The translations under genes were made by a program, and so were the position numbers. Below, piece after piece: positions 44,571 to 60,181 of a DNA stretch of 64,000 bases (the first letter of the stretch is position 1; the number at the start of each line of letters is the position of its first letter). This DNA comes from Cyanophora paradoxa (lineage: Eukaryota > Glaucocystophyceae > Cyanophorales > Cyanophoraceae): contig QPMI01000188.1 of the NCBI GenBank assembly GCA_004431415.1, forward strand, positions 62,001 to 126,000. Direction: 5' to 3'. Below the pieces are notes generated by a model. That model was not told the DNA's origin and searched no databases. It saw nothing but the letters and a program-made list of their open reading frames with translations.

Positions 44571-45535
44571 TCACGAGCTCGAGCTCGGGGCGGGATCCGC
44601 CGTGGAAAGCACCGCCCAGACCTCGTTGTGCCTGCGCGTGCGCGCGCACGCCCGGGGCCGGTCAGCTGTCGTGCTGGAGATCGAAGCGCAGTGGGGCCGC
44701 GAGGAGAGGGTACCGGAACCAGAACTTGAAGGGCGGATCGTACTGCGCGAGGACGGTCTTTGGGCTGGGTACCGCGACTCGGTCCCGTCCTAGGGCCTCG
44801 AGCAGCTCGGACGCCTGGTCGTCCCAGCTGCCCTCTGTCGCCCAGCCGCCGAAGCTCCGAACCGCCACCCGCGCGGCCGGCACCTCGCGAATGTATACCT
44901 GCGCCGCGCGCGTGCACGCGTGGGCTTCCATGGCTAGCGCGGCCGAGGAGAGGCGGGCATCGAATTCGAACCTTTTCCGGATTCGTCGGCGCGGGCACAG
45001 CCTTCGTGGACTTGTAGCGCGAGGCAGCCAAGTAGAAGCAGTTGTCGAAGCCGCCGCTGTCTTTACGCCATCCGATCACTGGCGCCTGCGCAGCGTTTCA
45101 ACGCTTGCGAAAGCGACGGCGCGGCCGCGCGGGGAGCGAACAGTCATGTCCATCGTCTCATGTTTCTCGTTGGCCCCGCGGATGTACGAGAAGAGAGTGC
45201 GGAAGTTGCGCTTGCCAGCGTCGCTCATGCCCTGCGCGAGCGCGCGGTCATCGTCGGCGCCGACTCTGCGAATCCGAGTCCGCACGCGCGCCGCGCCGCC
45301 GGCAAACCTCGTCGTCCGCGTGCGTGCAAATCCAGAGGGACGGATCGTACAGGCGGATCTCATATCCTTCGACGGAGACCTCCACGGCGTAGCGCGGGGT
45401 CTCGGTGGCGTGGCTCGCCTGCGCGGTGGCATCGACCTCAGCGAGCGCGGGGTGGCGTGTGTGGTAGCTCCAAGATGTGCGCACGGCTACGAGGACAGCA
45501 ATAAGGACCAGCGCCAGCGCCGCCGGCGCCTTCAT
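44571..45535 (-). CDS. SOUL-family haem-binding protein with signal peptide
   Basis: Five exons on the minus strand. Exon 1 starts at ATG 45535 with a hydrophobic leader (APAALALVLIAVLVAV) that suggests targeting to the secretory system or a plastid. It continues into ETPRYAVEVSVEGYEIRLYD and PSLWICT, the SOUL N-terminal signature. Exon 2 has AGKRNFRTLFSYIRGANEKH and ETMDMTV; exon 3 has GGFDNCFYLAASRYKSTKAV and PAPTNPEK. Exon 4, after GGCGCAG, has VYIREVPAARVAVRSFGGWA, SWDDQASELLEAL and VLAQYDPPFKFWFR. The last exon HNEVWAVLST ends at TGA 44571. SOUL/HBP proteins bind haem or other tetrapyrroles. Residue order and length fit the family over the full domain. It is divergent from the SAM-like gene. 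Confidence 0.85.
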
Positions 45536-45849
45536 TCTTCAGCCGTGAAAGTTCAGGCGCTTCAGCGAGGGGTACGCAGAACAGCCGAGGAGGGCCAGTG
45601 ACTGTGCCGTGAGGGTCGATTCCCTCCATTACAGCGCACGCTTCCGGTGAGCTGGACCCCTTTTCTGGCCGGGGCCGCCCCCTCCCGCCGGCAGAAAACG
45701 CGCGCGTGCACGCCGGCCCTTCTGGGCGGGCAACGTGCCTGGTAGATAGCAGCCCCATAAGAAGAGACGGCAGTCATTCTATTAAAAATAGTTCCGCCCC
45801 GCGCGGCGCTCAGCGACGGCTCTAATTACTAAGCCGCGCCCCTTCCGCA
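45536..45849. promoter_or_regulatory. Shared upstream region between SOUL (-) and SAM-like (+) genes
   Basis: This lies between the SOUL start codon and the first recognisable exon of the plus-strand gene. It contains an AT-rich ATTCTATTAAAAATAG stretch near 45776 and a branch-point-like CTAATTACTAAG near 45820, followed by CCGCAG, suggesting that a noncoding 5' exon or intron of the plus-strand gene lies here. A bidirectional promoter is an inference from the layout. Confidence 0.4.
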
Positions 45850-48214
45850 GCGGCGAGCACCTCATCGGAAGACTCGACCCCGACAGGCCGGGAATGGCCC
45901 TCTCGGTGTACCGGCTCTATGACCACAACGCCACTCTCCGCGGTGCGGCCTCCGACGTTGCCGTCGCCCGGACCTCGGAATTCCTCCGCTGTCCTGAGCC
46001 GACGGCGGCGCCCCGGTTCCATTCCGTAAAGGTGTTGACTCCCGCTTCCCTTTTCAGGTGCCAGCCTCGGCGCCAACTGTGCGGGGCATGATGAGATTGT
46101 GCGCAAATACCGGTGCCGAATCCCCTGCTGGTCGCTGACAGCGGGGGCGTACTTTTCAGATCAAGCACAGAACCATGAGCGTGGAGAGCATGTCTTCTGA
46201 CACAAGCCTCGCACCGAGTGTGCCGTCCTCCATGCCGCTGGACGGCAGCGACCGTCCGGTCCGCCTTCCGGACATCGAGGTCCCAGCCTCCCCGAAGCGC
46301 ATCCCCGGTGAGCCCCTCTTTCTCTATCCCTCTTTACCTTTCCGCTGCGCACGCAAGCCGCGCGCGGTCAGTGGGCTGGTCTGACAGCGCGCGGCATGCG
46401 CAGCTGTCCCCTGCAAGGTCCCGCGCGGTCCGAAGGGCGCCGGGAGCGGCAGCGACACGGAGACGGAGTCGGAGTCGGAGGGAGAGGAGAAGCCGACCCT
46501 CTCGGAGCTCTCGCGCCGGAAGCGCGCGCGTGTCAACTACTGCGGTCCGCCCGCTGCCCGGGCGCCCCGCCCCATTCCATTCCGAACCTTTTCGCCCGCG
46601 CAGAGATCGACAACGACGACTTCGTCGAGTCGAACTTTGAGGATGCCCTCTCGCCCGTCTCTTCCCCGCAGGTCCTCCCGCCCGCCCGCCGGCCGCGCGT
46701 CGCGGCCCCGGCCGTGCTGACGTGGGGGCGGCGGCAGGCCGGCGCTCGCTCGCCGTCTGCAAAGTTTGTGGACCGGCGCCACACTGTCCGCTCGCTCGTC
46801 CGTGCCCACCCAGAGTTCAGGCGCAACCGGTGCGGGAGGGCAGACACCTTGTGCTCGTTCGCTCGCCCCCAGGACGCCCGCCTCACCGGCGTCACCTCGC
46901 AGCGCGCGCTACCTTCGCGGCGAGGAGTCCAAGGACGTCCGCACGGTGCGCCCTCCTCCTTCTCTGCGCCCGCGCGGCTGCAGGCCTCCCAGCGCCAACC
47001 ACGCGCTTTCTCTGCGCGAATGCACAGGCGCGCTGGTTCGAGATCGCTCGGGAGATCGGCCTTAGCGCGGCCGAGCTGGGCCCGGTGCACGGGCACCCAG
47101 CGGAGCTCTCCGTCAGCACGTCACCCTCGCTCGTGCCCGGCAGCCCCGAGAGCCTCTCCCCGCCGCCCCTCGCCGACGCGTACGGTGCGCTCTGCTTCAT
47201 GCCGCCCCGCCGCGCTCTCCGGCGCCCCGCTGAGCGCCGCCGGCGTGCAGACGAGGCGTCCTCCGTCGAGTCTCCCCGCTCGCCGGTCCGGCCGGCTCCG
47301 TCCAAGAAGCGGCCGGCCCCGTTCCGCGCCCGCGCCGACGAGGACGAGGACGAGGAAGACGACGAGGGCGCCGCCCCAGTCCCTTCGTCCGTGCGCGGGC
47401 GCCCGCCGGCGGCGGCGGCGGCCCGCTGGGGCCTGTCCTCCCCCACGGCGGCGGCGGCGCGGGCCAAGGGCGCCGCGGCGGCTGCTGCGCCGGTGGCGAA
47501 GCTGGGGCGGCGGGGCAAGGCGGCGCTGTGCGACGCGATCATGCGGCACCCGGACTTCGCCGGCCAGCGCAAGCGCCTCCTGGGAGCCGCCGGCCACGTC
47601 ACGCGCCTCCCGAAGGAGCGCCTCCTCGAGATCGCCAGCGAGCTCGGCGTCGACGTACCCGCCTACGAGGCCGCCCGCCCCCGGCGCCCGCGCCCTCCTC
47701 CCCTGCGACCGCGCCGACTCGCCGGCCCGCGCCTTGAGAAGCCGGCCCGCGGCCCGTGCAGCGGCCCGCCCCGCCCCGCCCTCGGAGGGCGACGAGGAGG
47801 ACGACGAGGCGCGCGCCCGGCCGGCGCCCCGCCCGCCCCGGCCCGTCGCCCTCCCCGCCCGCTTCCGCGCCCGGCTCCGGCGGTGGCCGCCCGAGGCGCG
47901 CGGCCGCTGCCAACGACGCCCTCTCCCTCGTCTCGTTCGCCCTGGCCGACCCGTTCGTCGGCGGCGGCGCCGCCCCGCCGGCGGCGGCGGCGCGCGCCCC
48001 CGCGGGCCCCCTCCGATCCTTCCGCTCCGTGGCTGAGTTCCTCGCCGCTGCGGGCTGCGGGCACCTGGCGCCGCGCTTCGCGGCGCACGGGATCGACGGG
48101 AGCGTCGTGCGGAACCGGCGCTTCACGGAGCTCTTCCTCGTACGGGTCCTCGGCGTCCCCGCAGGCGACGCCATCCGGATCATGGACCTGCGCGACCGAG
48201 CCCGCTTCCTCTGA
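45850..48214 (+). CDS. Nuclear-type protein with C-terminal SAM-like domain
   Basis: Exons are linked by GTGCG/GTGAG...CAG introns. They run GEHLIGRLDPDRPGMALSVYR (from 45850), GASLGANCAGHDEI, MSVESMSSDTSLAP (ATG 46175), the acidic/basic run SDTETESESEGEE then RRKRARVNY, EIDNDDFVESNFEDALSP and TVRSLVRAHPEFRRNR. Then come WFEIAREIGLSAAEL, a Ser/Pro/Lys-rich part, and ALCDAIMRHPDFAGQRKRLL with LLEIASELGVDVP. The protein ends with a SAM-like domain (RSVAEFLAAAGCGHLAPRF, GIDGSVVRNRRFTELFLV, VLGVPAGDAIRIMDLRDR) and TGA 48212-48214. SAM domains mediate protein or RNA binding. The HPEF/WFEIAREIGL and HPDF/LLEIASELGV segments look like an internal repeat. The start may be ATG 45894 or 46175; joining exon DEI to IKHRTMSVES keeps the frame, which favours the upstream start. 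Confidence 0.65.
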
Positions 48215-49870
48215 TCCGAGCGAGCGAGGCCCGGCGGCTTTACTCGCCTTTTCGCCGGCGTTTTTCTCCTTCTTCTTCTTTCGGCCCTCCTTTAACATAG
48301 CACCCACCGCCTGTACACTCGCTCACTCTTTCTTTCGCCTGTTCAGCCGTTTCATCAGACGGATCGTTGTTATTATTATTATTGTCTTTGCGCCGGCGTG
48401 CGTTGCGTTAGCGCCCTGTACACGTTATGCCTGATGTCGCCTTCAGTCCCTGTACTGACCTTGGTGACGAACTTTGGCGGATTTGATCCTTTCTTTTGGT
48501 CGTAGTGTCGAGCCCCCGCGATGCGTCGCCGCCTTGGCGTCGCGGCAGCATCCTGTAATTTTACTATTTATGTGTGCCAGTCCTTTCTTTTAGATCTGAG
48601 CCCCGGGCCCCCACAAGAAGAGGCGTCGGTCAATGTCCATCCTGTACAGTGTACTCCTCGTCGTTTCAAAGACCCCCTTAAGCTCGTCACGGATGGAGTT
48701 GTAATTAGAGAGCTCGGCCGCATGTAGATCTTTCGAACCCAGTCACTCATCATGAGTGACCTGAGCTCCCCCTGAGGCCTGTACTTTCTACTGTAGAACC
48801 GTTTTACCGATGTTATGCGCTAGACACCCCGTCTAGGATGTATTCTGATGTACATAGCTGCAAATGCCCCCCACCTTGTAATTTAGTAATGTAACTTAGT
48901 AATGCATAGATCTAGATTCTAACCTGGACATGACATGAGGCCCCGCGGCATCTAACCTTGAAGGCCTTGAGGCCCTGAGGCTTCAAGGCATGAAGACTCC
49001 CCGGCCCGGGTCCGAGCTCGAGCCAGCCGCCGCGGGCCGCCCGGGCGCCCCGCCGCGGCGGGCCGCCGGCGCCTGGCCCCCGGGCCCCACCCGAATTCGA
49101 AACTTTGAAGAAATTTGAAACTTCAACTTTGGCAAGGCTTGTCCTCATGATCATGACTCAGTGAAACTCAGCGGCTCGGAGGGCTCGCGGGCAGGGCCTT
49201 CATGATCATGGTCATGATCATCATCAGGCCTAGAAAATTAAAATCGATCCGATCCGGATCCACTGGGCCACTGGGCCGGGCCAGATCCCGAGTCCTGCGA
49301 CCGAGCCCTAGGCCTTGAATAGGAAGGCCCGGCCCCCGCGGCCGGCGCCCCGCCCGCCCCCCCCGCCCAGCCCCCCCCCCCCCCGGGACCCCCCTGGGCC
49401 TTCCCCCCCCCCCCCCCCCCCGGGGGGGTCCCCTGAAGCAGCCTCCGAGGCTCGGCGGCCTGCGCCACTGCGCGGGAACACGTGGGCCCCTCGCCCTGCA
49501 CTGGCTCTAGATCTGTAGTGGGCTCACAGTGATGGAGCTCTTCTAGATCCGCTCACTTGAAAGCTATCCAATCTACGTTCAGAATTGGACAGAATCACAA
49601 AACGACCGCGAGAAAAATCAGCGCTACTGAAACAACCAACGCTATTAGTACTGAAAAAACGCCCTTCTGCAAAAATGTTGCCGGCCTGGCAGACTGCAGC
49701 TGTACACGAGAGTTCGAGTGGGGTCTGTGGCTGTGCAAATCTAAGCAAAAGAGAGGAAACTGCAACTGTACAGAGAGATCAATAGGACTTGGTTCCTGCC
49801 CTCTCAAAGGGCCTTTGAAACTGGACTGAACGCGCTCTTGGCCGGCCCGCCAGCAGGCGGCCCGGCCCGC
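48215..49870. other. Intergenic region
   Basis: No gene is recognised. The first several hundred bases are AT-richer and are probably the 3' UTR of the SAM-like gene. Inverted motifs built on CATGATCATG cluster at 49145-49230, and long C runs lie at 49370-49425. Weak reading frames at 49550-49830 show no family features. Confidence 0.5.
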
Positions 49871-51194
49871 CTACAGGTCGAAGCAGCCGTCCGAGCCCGA
49901 GCTGTAGTCCCGCGTCCTGCGGTGCTTCGCCCCGGAGTAGCTGCGCGCGTCGGCCAGGGGCAAAGGCGTCAGCGGAGCGCGGGGTGGCGGAGCGGAGCGG
50001 AGCAGAGCGAAGCGTAAGCGCGGCGCTCGCGCACCGGCGGTCGATCGCGCGGCGCGTCTTGTACTTCTTGGCGCGGCTCTTGAGCGCCTCGAAGCGCTTG
50101 CCGTCGATCAGCGCCTTGAGCCGCTCGCGGCCGGCCTCGCCGCCGGGGATCTGCGGCGCCGCTTTGAGCAGCTGCAGCGCACCTCGGGCTCGGATCTGAG
50201 CGGCCCGAGGCGGCGTACCTGCGAGCCCTCCTCGGCGCTGTGGTCGTCGTCTTTCACGAGATCGGGCATGAAGCAGTGGTCGGAAGCGTCGCGCATGTAG
50301 CGCAGCAGCAGCTCGTCCGAGACGCGACCGCCTGCAGCTCATTAGCTTCAACTAGGAAGGATTCGAGCAGGACGCGGGCGGGCGCTCCCGCACCAGCGCC
50401 GGCGGCAGAGCGGAGCAGGGCGCGCCAGGCCCAGGCCACGGCGCTGTCCGGCTCATAGAACTCCATGCTGAAGCTCGCCTCGCCCTCTTTCCAGTTCAGC
50501 TTGAAGCCGGAATCTGCGAGTGGAGAAACAGCGTTACATCATCGCTTGCCGCTGGTATCATTAGATCAGAACCGCACTGGAGTAGTCCTCGGACAGGTCG
50601 CCCCGGAAATCGATGGCCCGCATCTCATCTGCCGCGTCCGCGAGGATGAAGAGCGCCTCGTTCCCGCGCTCGTATGCGCCGGCGGGCACATCGGAGGCGC
50701 GGGAGAGCTCGAGAACCTGCGCGGACGCGGGCACCGCAGTCAAGCACAGCGCTAGCGGCGGCTTCGGCAGTACAGGTACAGCGGCGGCACGGCCTCGAGC
50801 GGCAGGCGAGCGACGCACCGCTTCCAGCACGGGCTTGAACATGCGGAAGAACTCCATGACCTCCGCGCTCTGTTCCTCGTATCCTGACGAAGCGTGAGAC
50901 CGAAAGCGGACACGACGTCGACCGAATTTTTTGGGACGGACCGTCATGCCAATCGGCATCCACAAGTTGCCAAACCATCTTGACATGACCCTTCATTTCT
51001 TTCTTCAGCTCCTTCGAATCGGAGAGCTTCGCCCATGCTCCGTCCGAGACGCCGCGGACGCTCTTCGGCGCCCTGGGCTTCGCGGGCGCGCGCGGCCGCT
51101 TCTTGCCAGCAACGGGTGTGCATGTGGGAATGTCGCCAGCGGGAGCTGCGATGGCGGCGGCGCTCGTGGCGCTAGTCTGACCGATAGAAGCCAT
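49871..51194 (-). CDS. Unrecognised basic, probably nuclear protein, multi-exon
   Basis: Starts at ATG 51194 (MASIGQTSATSAAA) with a Lys/Arg/Pro cluster (GKKRPRAPAKPRAPKSVR), like a nuclear localisation signal, then KELKKEMKGHVKMVWQLVDA. An intron GTCCGTCC...GTCAG joins to GYEEQSAEVMEFFRMFKPVL, KPPLALCLTAVPASAQVLEL, YERGNEALFILADAADEMRA and IDFRGDLSEDYSSAV. Later exons give DSGFKLNWKEGEASFSMEFY, VAWAWRALLRSAAGAG, ELLLRYMRDASDHCFMPDLV, LKALIDGKRFEALKSRAKKY and finally SGAKHRRTRDYSSGSDGCFD with the stop at 49871-49873. I do not recognise the family. Frame-consistent splice sites and amphipathic helical content support a real gene. Its start is 69 bp from the divergent Arf start. Confidence 0.6.
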
Positions 51195-51263
51195 TGCGAT
51201 TTCAAATTAAGGGGGGTGGGGCGGTAGGGGGGTAGAGGCGCAAGCTGGGGGTTCATCAGAAGA
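51195..51263. promoter_or_regulatory. 69-bp divergent promoter region
   Basis: This is the only DNA between the start codons of the unrecognised minus-strand gene and the plus-strand Arf gene. It contains a G-rich GGGGGGTGGGGCGGTAGGGG tract. With so little space the two genes must share promoter elements or overlap in their 5' leaders. This is inferred from layout. Confidence 0.4.
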
Positions 51264-56587
<5,324 letters not shown>

Positions 56588-58460
56588 TTTTTTAAAGGCC
56601 CGCCCCGCCCCGCTTACAATTATTTGTGTTCTTTATCCTTCTTTCTAGCTTCTGTCTAAGATGTTCTCTATCTGCTCTCCACATGTATCTTCTAGGGCGG
56701 TCTTTTACAGTCAGACGGGCCACGTCCTCCAGGCCCGCCCGCCCCGCCCCGCCCCGTCCCGGCCCGTCCCGCCCCGCCCCGCCCCGCCCGCCCGCCCCGC
56801 CCCGCCCCGCCCCGCCCCGCCCGCCCCGCCCGGGGGCAGCTTCATGCAGTCGTCTAGGTCTAGACCTCCGGATCCTCTAGATCGTTTCCTCTAGACCTCC
56901 GGAAGGTCTAGGGGCCCCCGCCTCCCCCCCCCCCTCTAGATCGTTTCCTCTCCGTTTCCTCTAATAACGATCCACCCTCGGATCGTTTCCTCTCCGCATC
57001 CTCTAGATCTTCACGATCACCGATCGATCGGCCAGTGACACCGCACGCTTCGGCCGCGCAGCCGCTCCCCTCGATCCTCAACTTTAGCCGGCGCGCCATG
57101 GAAACCCCGGGGCCCGCCACCGCGGCCGCCCCCGGGCCCCTTCCCGCCCACCCGCCCCGCACAACCTGACCTCTCCGAAGCTACCCACAAACAACCTGAT
57201 AAATATGTGAACATTCTCAGTATGAACAGTATCCAATTTGCAGGCCATTTTCCAGCAGATGTGAACTTCCGAAGCTCGAGCTAAGTACACTTATATATAA
57301 TTAACTCCGGATCCGGAGCGAGGTTTTAAATTAGAGCTAGCGCTAGCTATAGCAAGTTTTAAATTTCTGACCGGCCCGGCGGCCGGGGCCCCGGGGCGCG
57401 CGCGCGAGTTGCACGTACGCGTGCACGCTTGACACTTGCAATTGCAAGCTTAAGCTTAAGCAGGCCATGGCCGTGCACAAGCAGGGGGGCTCCGCCCCCC
57501 CGGCCCGCACCCCCCCAGTGTTATTTAGGGATGGTTCAATCCCCAAGAATCAATGTATGTGAACTTCGGAACACCGAATTCGAAGAACACTGCAGCTGAT
57601 GTCAATCATTTTTGAATCAAGTGATCACAGAACAATGTGCGGGATGCATCATGGCATTGCAATTGTATTTTCATCATTCATGTTTTGTCATCCTTATCAA
57701 ACTTCGTGTTTTGGGCTTGAACTTTGGCTGGCAAAGAAAGGGCAATTCTTGGTCAGGAATTTAATATGAATAAGAAGCTGAAGTGCTGATCATGAACAAT
57801 TGCAAGAAGCTTAAGATTTAAAGAAGAAAAGCAAAGAAGAGTATCCGCCGGCGCCTCCGCCTCCGCCGGCGGCCGGCGAGCCGCGCCGCCGTCGATATCC
57901 GCCGCTCCGAGGCTCGTCCGCGCGCCTCGCCCGCGGCCGTCCCAGTCGAGCCGCGCCGGCCACCGCGGCCGCCCGCCGGGGCCGCGCGCGGCCCGCCGGC
58001 AACGGCTAGCGCTCCAGATCTAGAGTCCAGACTCCGAGAGTCGAACTCCGGACACTAGTGAATCAGGGGGTGTGTTCTTATGGGTGGAACAAGCAGCAGA
58101 ACCGGAAATTCTAATGGAACGAGCCCCTCTCTTGTGCATAAGACTCCGGACTCCGGAGTCCGGCGTCCGCGGGGGCCGCCGGGCCGACAGGGCCCCTTCA
58201 AGGCTTTGCGCATGCCGGCCCCCACTGCCGGGCGATCGCGAGCCGCGCCATGTGCATGTTCGTTCAGTTCAGCAAAATTTAAAACTTGCCAGAAAGGCGG
58301 TTCGTTCATGTTCATTCGAACAGAATCGAATTCGAACTATGTTCGTTCAAGATCGAAGCGTCCTCGAAGCGGCGTACTAGCTATAGTGGTAGTAGCACTG
58401 TACCAGTACGTAGTACTACGGTAGTAGCTATAGCCTTCAAAAGCAATGATATCGATACCG

Positions 58461-58611
58461 GGAACGTCGTAAAACGTTTCGAATTCCTTTTGCAGGTACC
58501 CGGAACGTCGCAAAACGCAATAGCTTCAATCAGGCTTACATTCCAATGATTGATAAGTTCCTCCTCGGAGTATTAATTCCAGTTTACGAGTACCGAGAAC
58601 GTCGCGAAACG
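58461..58611. repeat. Three GGAACGTCG(N)(N)AAACG repeats
   Basis: Near-identical motifs lie at 58461-58476 (GGAACGTCGTAAAACG), 58501-58517 (CGGAACGTCGCAAAACG) and 58595-58611 (GAGAACGTCGCGAAACG), each preceded by TACC-type sequence. Spacing is irregular (about 40 and 94 bp). Function unknown. Confidence 0.6.
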
Positions 58612-58739
58612 CTTCACACCCTCATCCGGGCGCCTACAGGCTACATGTACAGCTAGGCTGAGCTAGCTAGGATCCAGACCGAGGCACCCCGCCGGCGCCG
58701 GCGCCGCCGTGATCGACCTCTCAGGCCCCTACCGTGTAA

Positions 58740-58880
58740 CACTTATTTACTGCGCCACAAATTACTGCGTTCTAAAATTTCTGCGCCGGTAGGCGCTTTA
58801 CTGCGCCACCAAATTACTGCGTTCCATCGGCCTCGGAAAATATTATACTGGGGTAATAGGCCAAGGGGGTATTACTGCGC
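58740..58880. repeat. Cluster of TTACTGCG motifs
   Basis: The sequence TTACTGCG, often followed by CCAC or TTC, occurs about five times (near 58748, 58764, 58799, 58815 and 58872) in a short AT-richer stretch. It could be a decayed minisatellite or a binding-site cluster. Confidence 0.6.
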
Positions 58881-59613
58881 TACCAAGTAGTTATGTCAGC
58901 GCGGTAATTAAGTATTACACGGTAGGCCGCTCATGATCAGCGGCTCGATCCGAGCCTCGGAGCCGGAGCTCGAGTCGGAGGCTCCGAGGCTCGCGCGCGA
59001 AATATTCGAGTTTTGTTTTTGGACCCAGAAACTACTAGCTGTAATTCATTAATGCGTTTAACGTTTTAAATTTTGGACCCATGCAGCTATATAGACCCCT
59101 ATATTAATATTATGGCTATTAATTATGTATACGTACCGCATTACTGTACGTAAGTGCGCGCTTTGCCAGCGGTTTAAACGTACGTTGCCAGCGGCCGCCG
59201 GGCCGGATCGAGAGGCGATCTCTCAAAAAAACAAAACATCAATTACCGTGTACACACGCGCGCTTAAGCTTTATATAATTAATTACTTACTTGAGATTCG
59301 AAATTGAATTAAAACCTCGCCGAGTCGAGCGGTTAGTCGCGGCTGATAGCGGCGGTTACCTATCTCAGGCAGCACGCAGGCTGTCTGCTCCGAGGCTCGA
59401 GCTCGTTGGAGCCGTGCGGGCTCCTTGCATGCGCACTTTCCATCGATATCATTTCCCCGAAGGTGCTGAGCGCGCGTGCTCGAGCTCGAGCAGCTGCAGA
59501 ATCAGTGCATCAGTGCAGATCGATCGCATTCCCTTCCCCGGAGAGCAGCGCTAGCGGCCTGAGGTAGCAGCAACGTTAACAGACCGCACTCCCTACAACC
59601 TCCTGTGAACGAG

Positions 59614-60181
59614 ATGTCGCTCAACGTCTACCAGTGCTGGACTGCTTCCAACTGCACGGGCAGCTACAAGAGCGTCCAAGCCTATGGCACGATCCTCGAC
59701 GGGGAGGATGAGTGCAAGAAGCTCACCGGTTCGGAGTACGCGAACTCGAGTGCGTCGACGTCATGATCATGATCAGCTGCGAGGAACTGCACGCGCGCGT
59801 ATACGTACGCGTACGGCAACAGGCTGACTCGTGTCGCAGTCCGGCAGGGCTGGAACGGGATGTGCAGGACGATCGACCGCAGCTGGGACGCATACGACGA
59901 CTGGCAGCTCGACTCCGACGCGCAGGTGCGCGCGCGCTTCATGCCGCGCGCGATGCAAGAGAAATCAAAAACGCGCCGCGCGCTCGCGCGTTTCTCGCGC
60001 GCAGATCGTGAGCGCTAACGAAGCGGAGATGGACATGGACGCGGCGGAGCTCGACATCGAGGCGGAGGCCGCGGCTCAGGTGGCTCCCGTCATGATCAAC
60101 TGCAGCGGCCGGGATATTCGATCGGATATTTAATTTGCCCCTCCTGCGCAGATGCTGGAGGCAGAGGTTCTCGACGCCTAG
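59614..60181 (+). CDS. Small acidic protein with N-terminal cysteines, four exons
   Basis: Exon 1 starts at ATG 59614: MSLNVYQCWTASNCTGSYKS then DGEDECKKLTGSEYANS. An intron starting GTGCGTCGACG and ending GTGTCGCAG joins to IRQGWNGMCRTIDRSWDAYD and DWQLDSDAQ. An intron GTGCGCGCG...GCGCAG leads to IVSANEAEMDMDAAELDIEA. A last intron GTGGCTCCC...CTGCGCAG leads to MLEAEVLDA and TAG 60179-60181. All joins keep the frame. Length is about 110 residues, with four cysteines in the first two exons and an acidic helical tail. No signal peptide is obvious and the family is not recognised. CATGATCATGATCA in the first intron echoes inverted motifs elsewhere in the window. Confidence 0.6.

Larger units (their letters stand above)
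56588..59613. other. Intergenic region with mixed repeats
   Basis: No gene is recognised. CCCCG minisatellite lies at 56730-56830 and AGATC/TCTAG-rich sequence to about 57010. A GC-rich island at 57845-58010 gives only low-complexity Arg/Gly/Ala frames. Repeats at 58461-58611 and 58740-58880 are listed separately. The remainder is AT-rich, unlike the flanks. Confidence 0.5.

Noticed and set aside
57811-58002. A small Arg/Gly-rich protein on the minus strand
   Set aside because: Pure low-complexity translation of a GC-rich island with no splice context, start context or family similarity.
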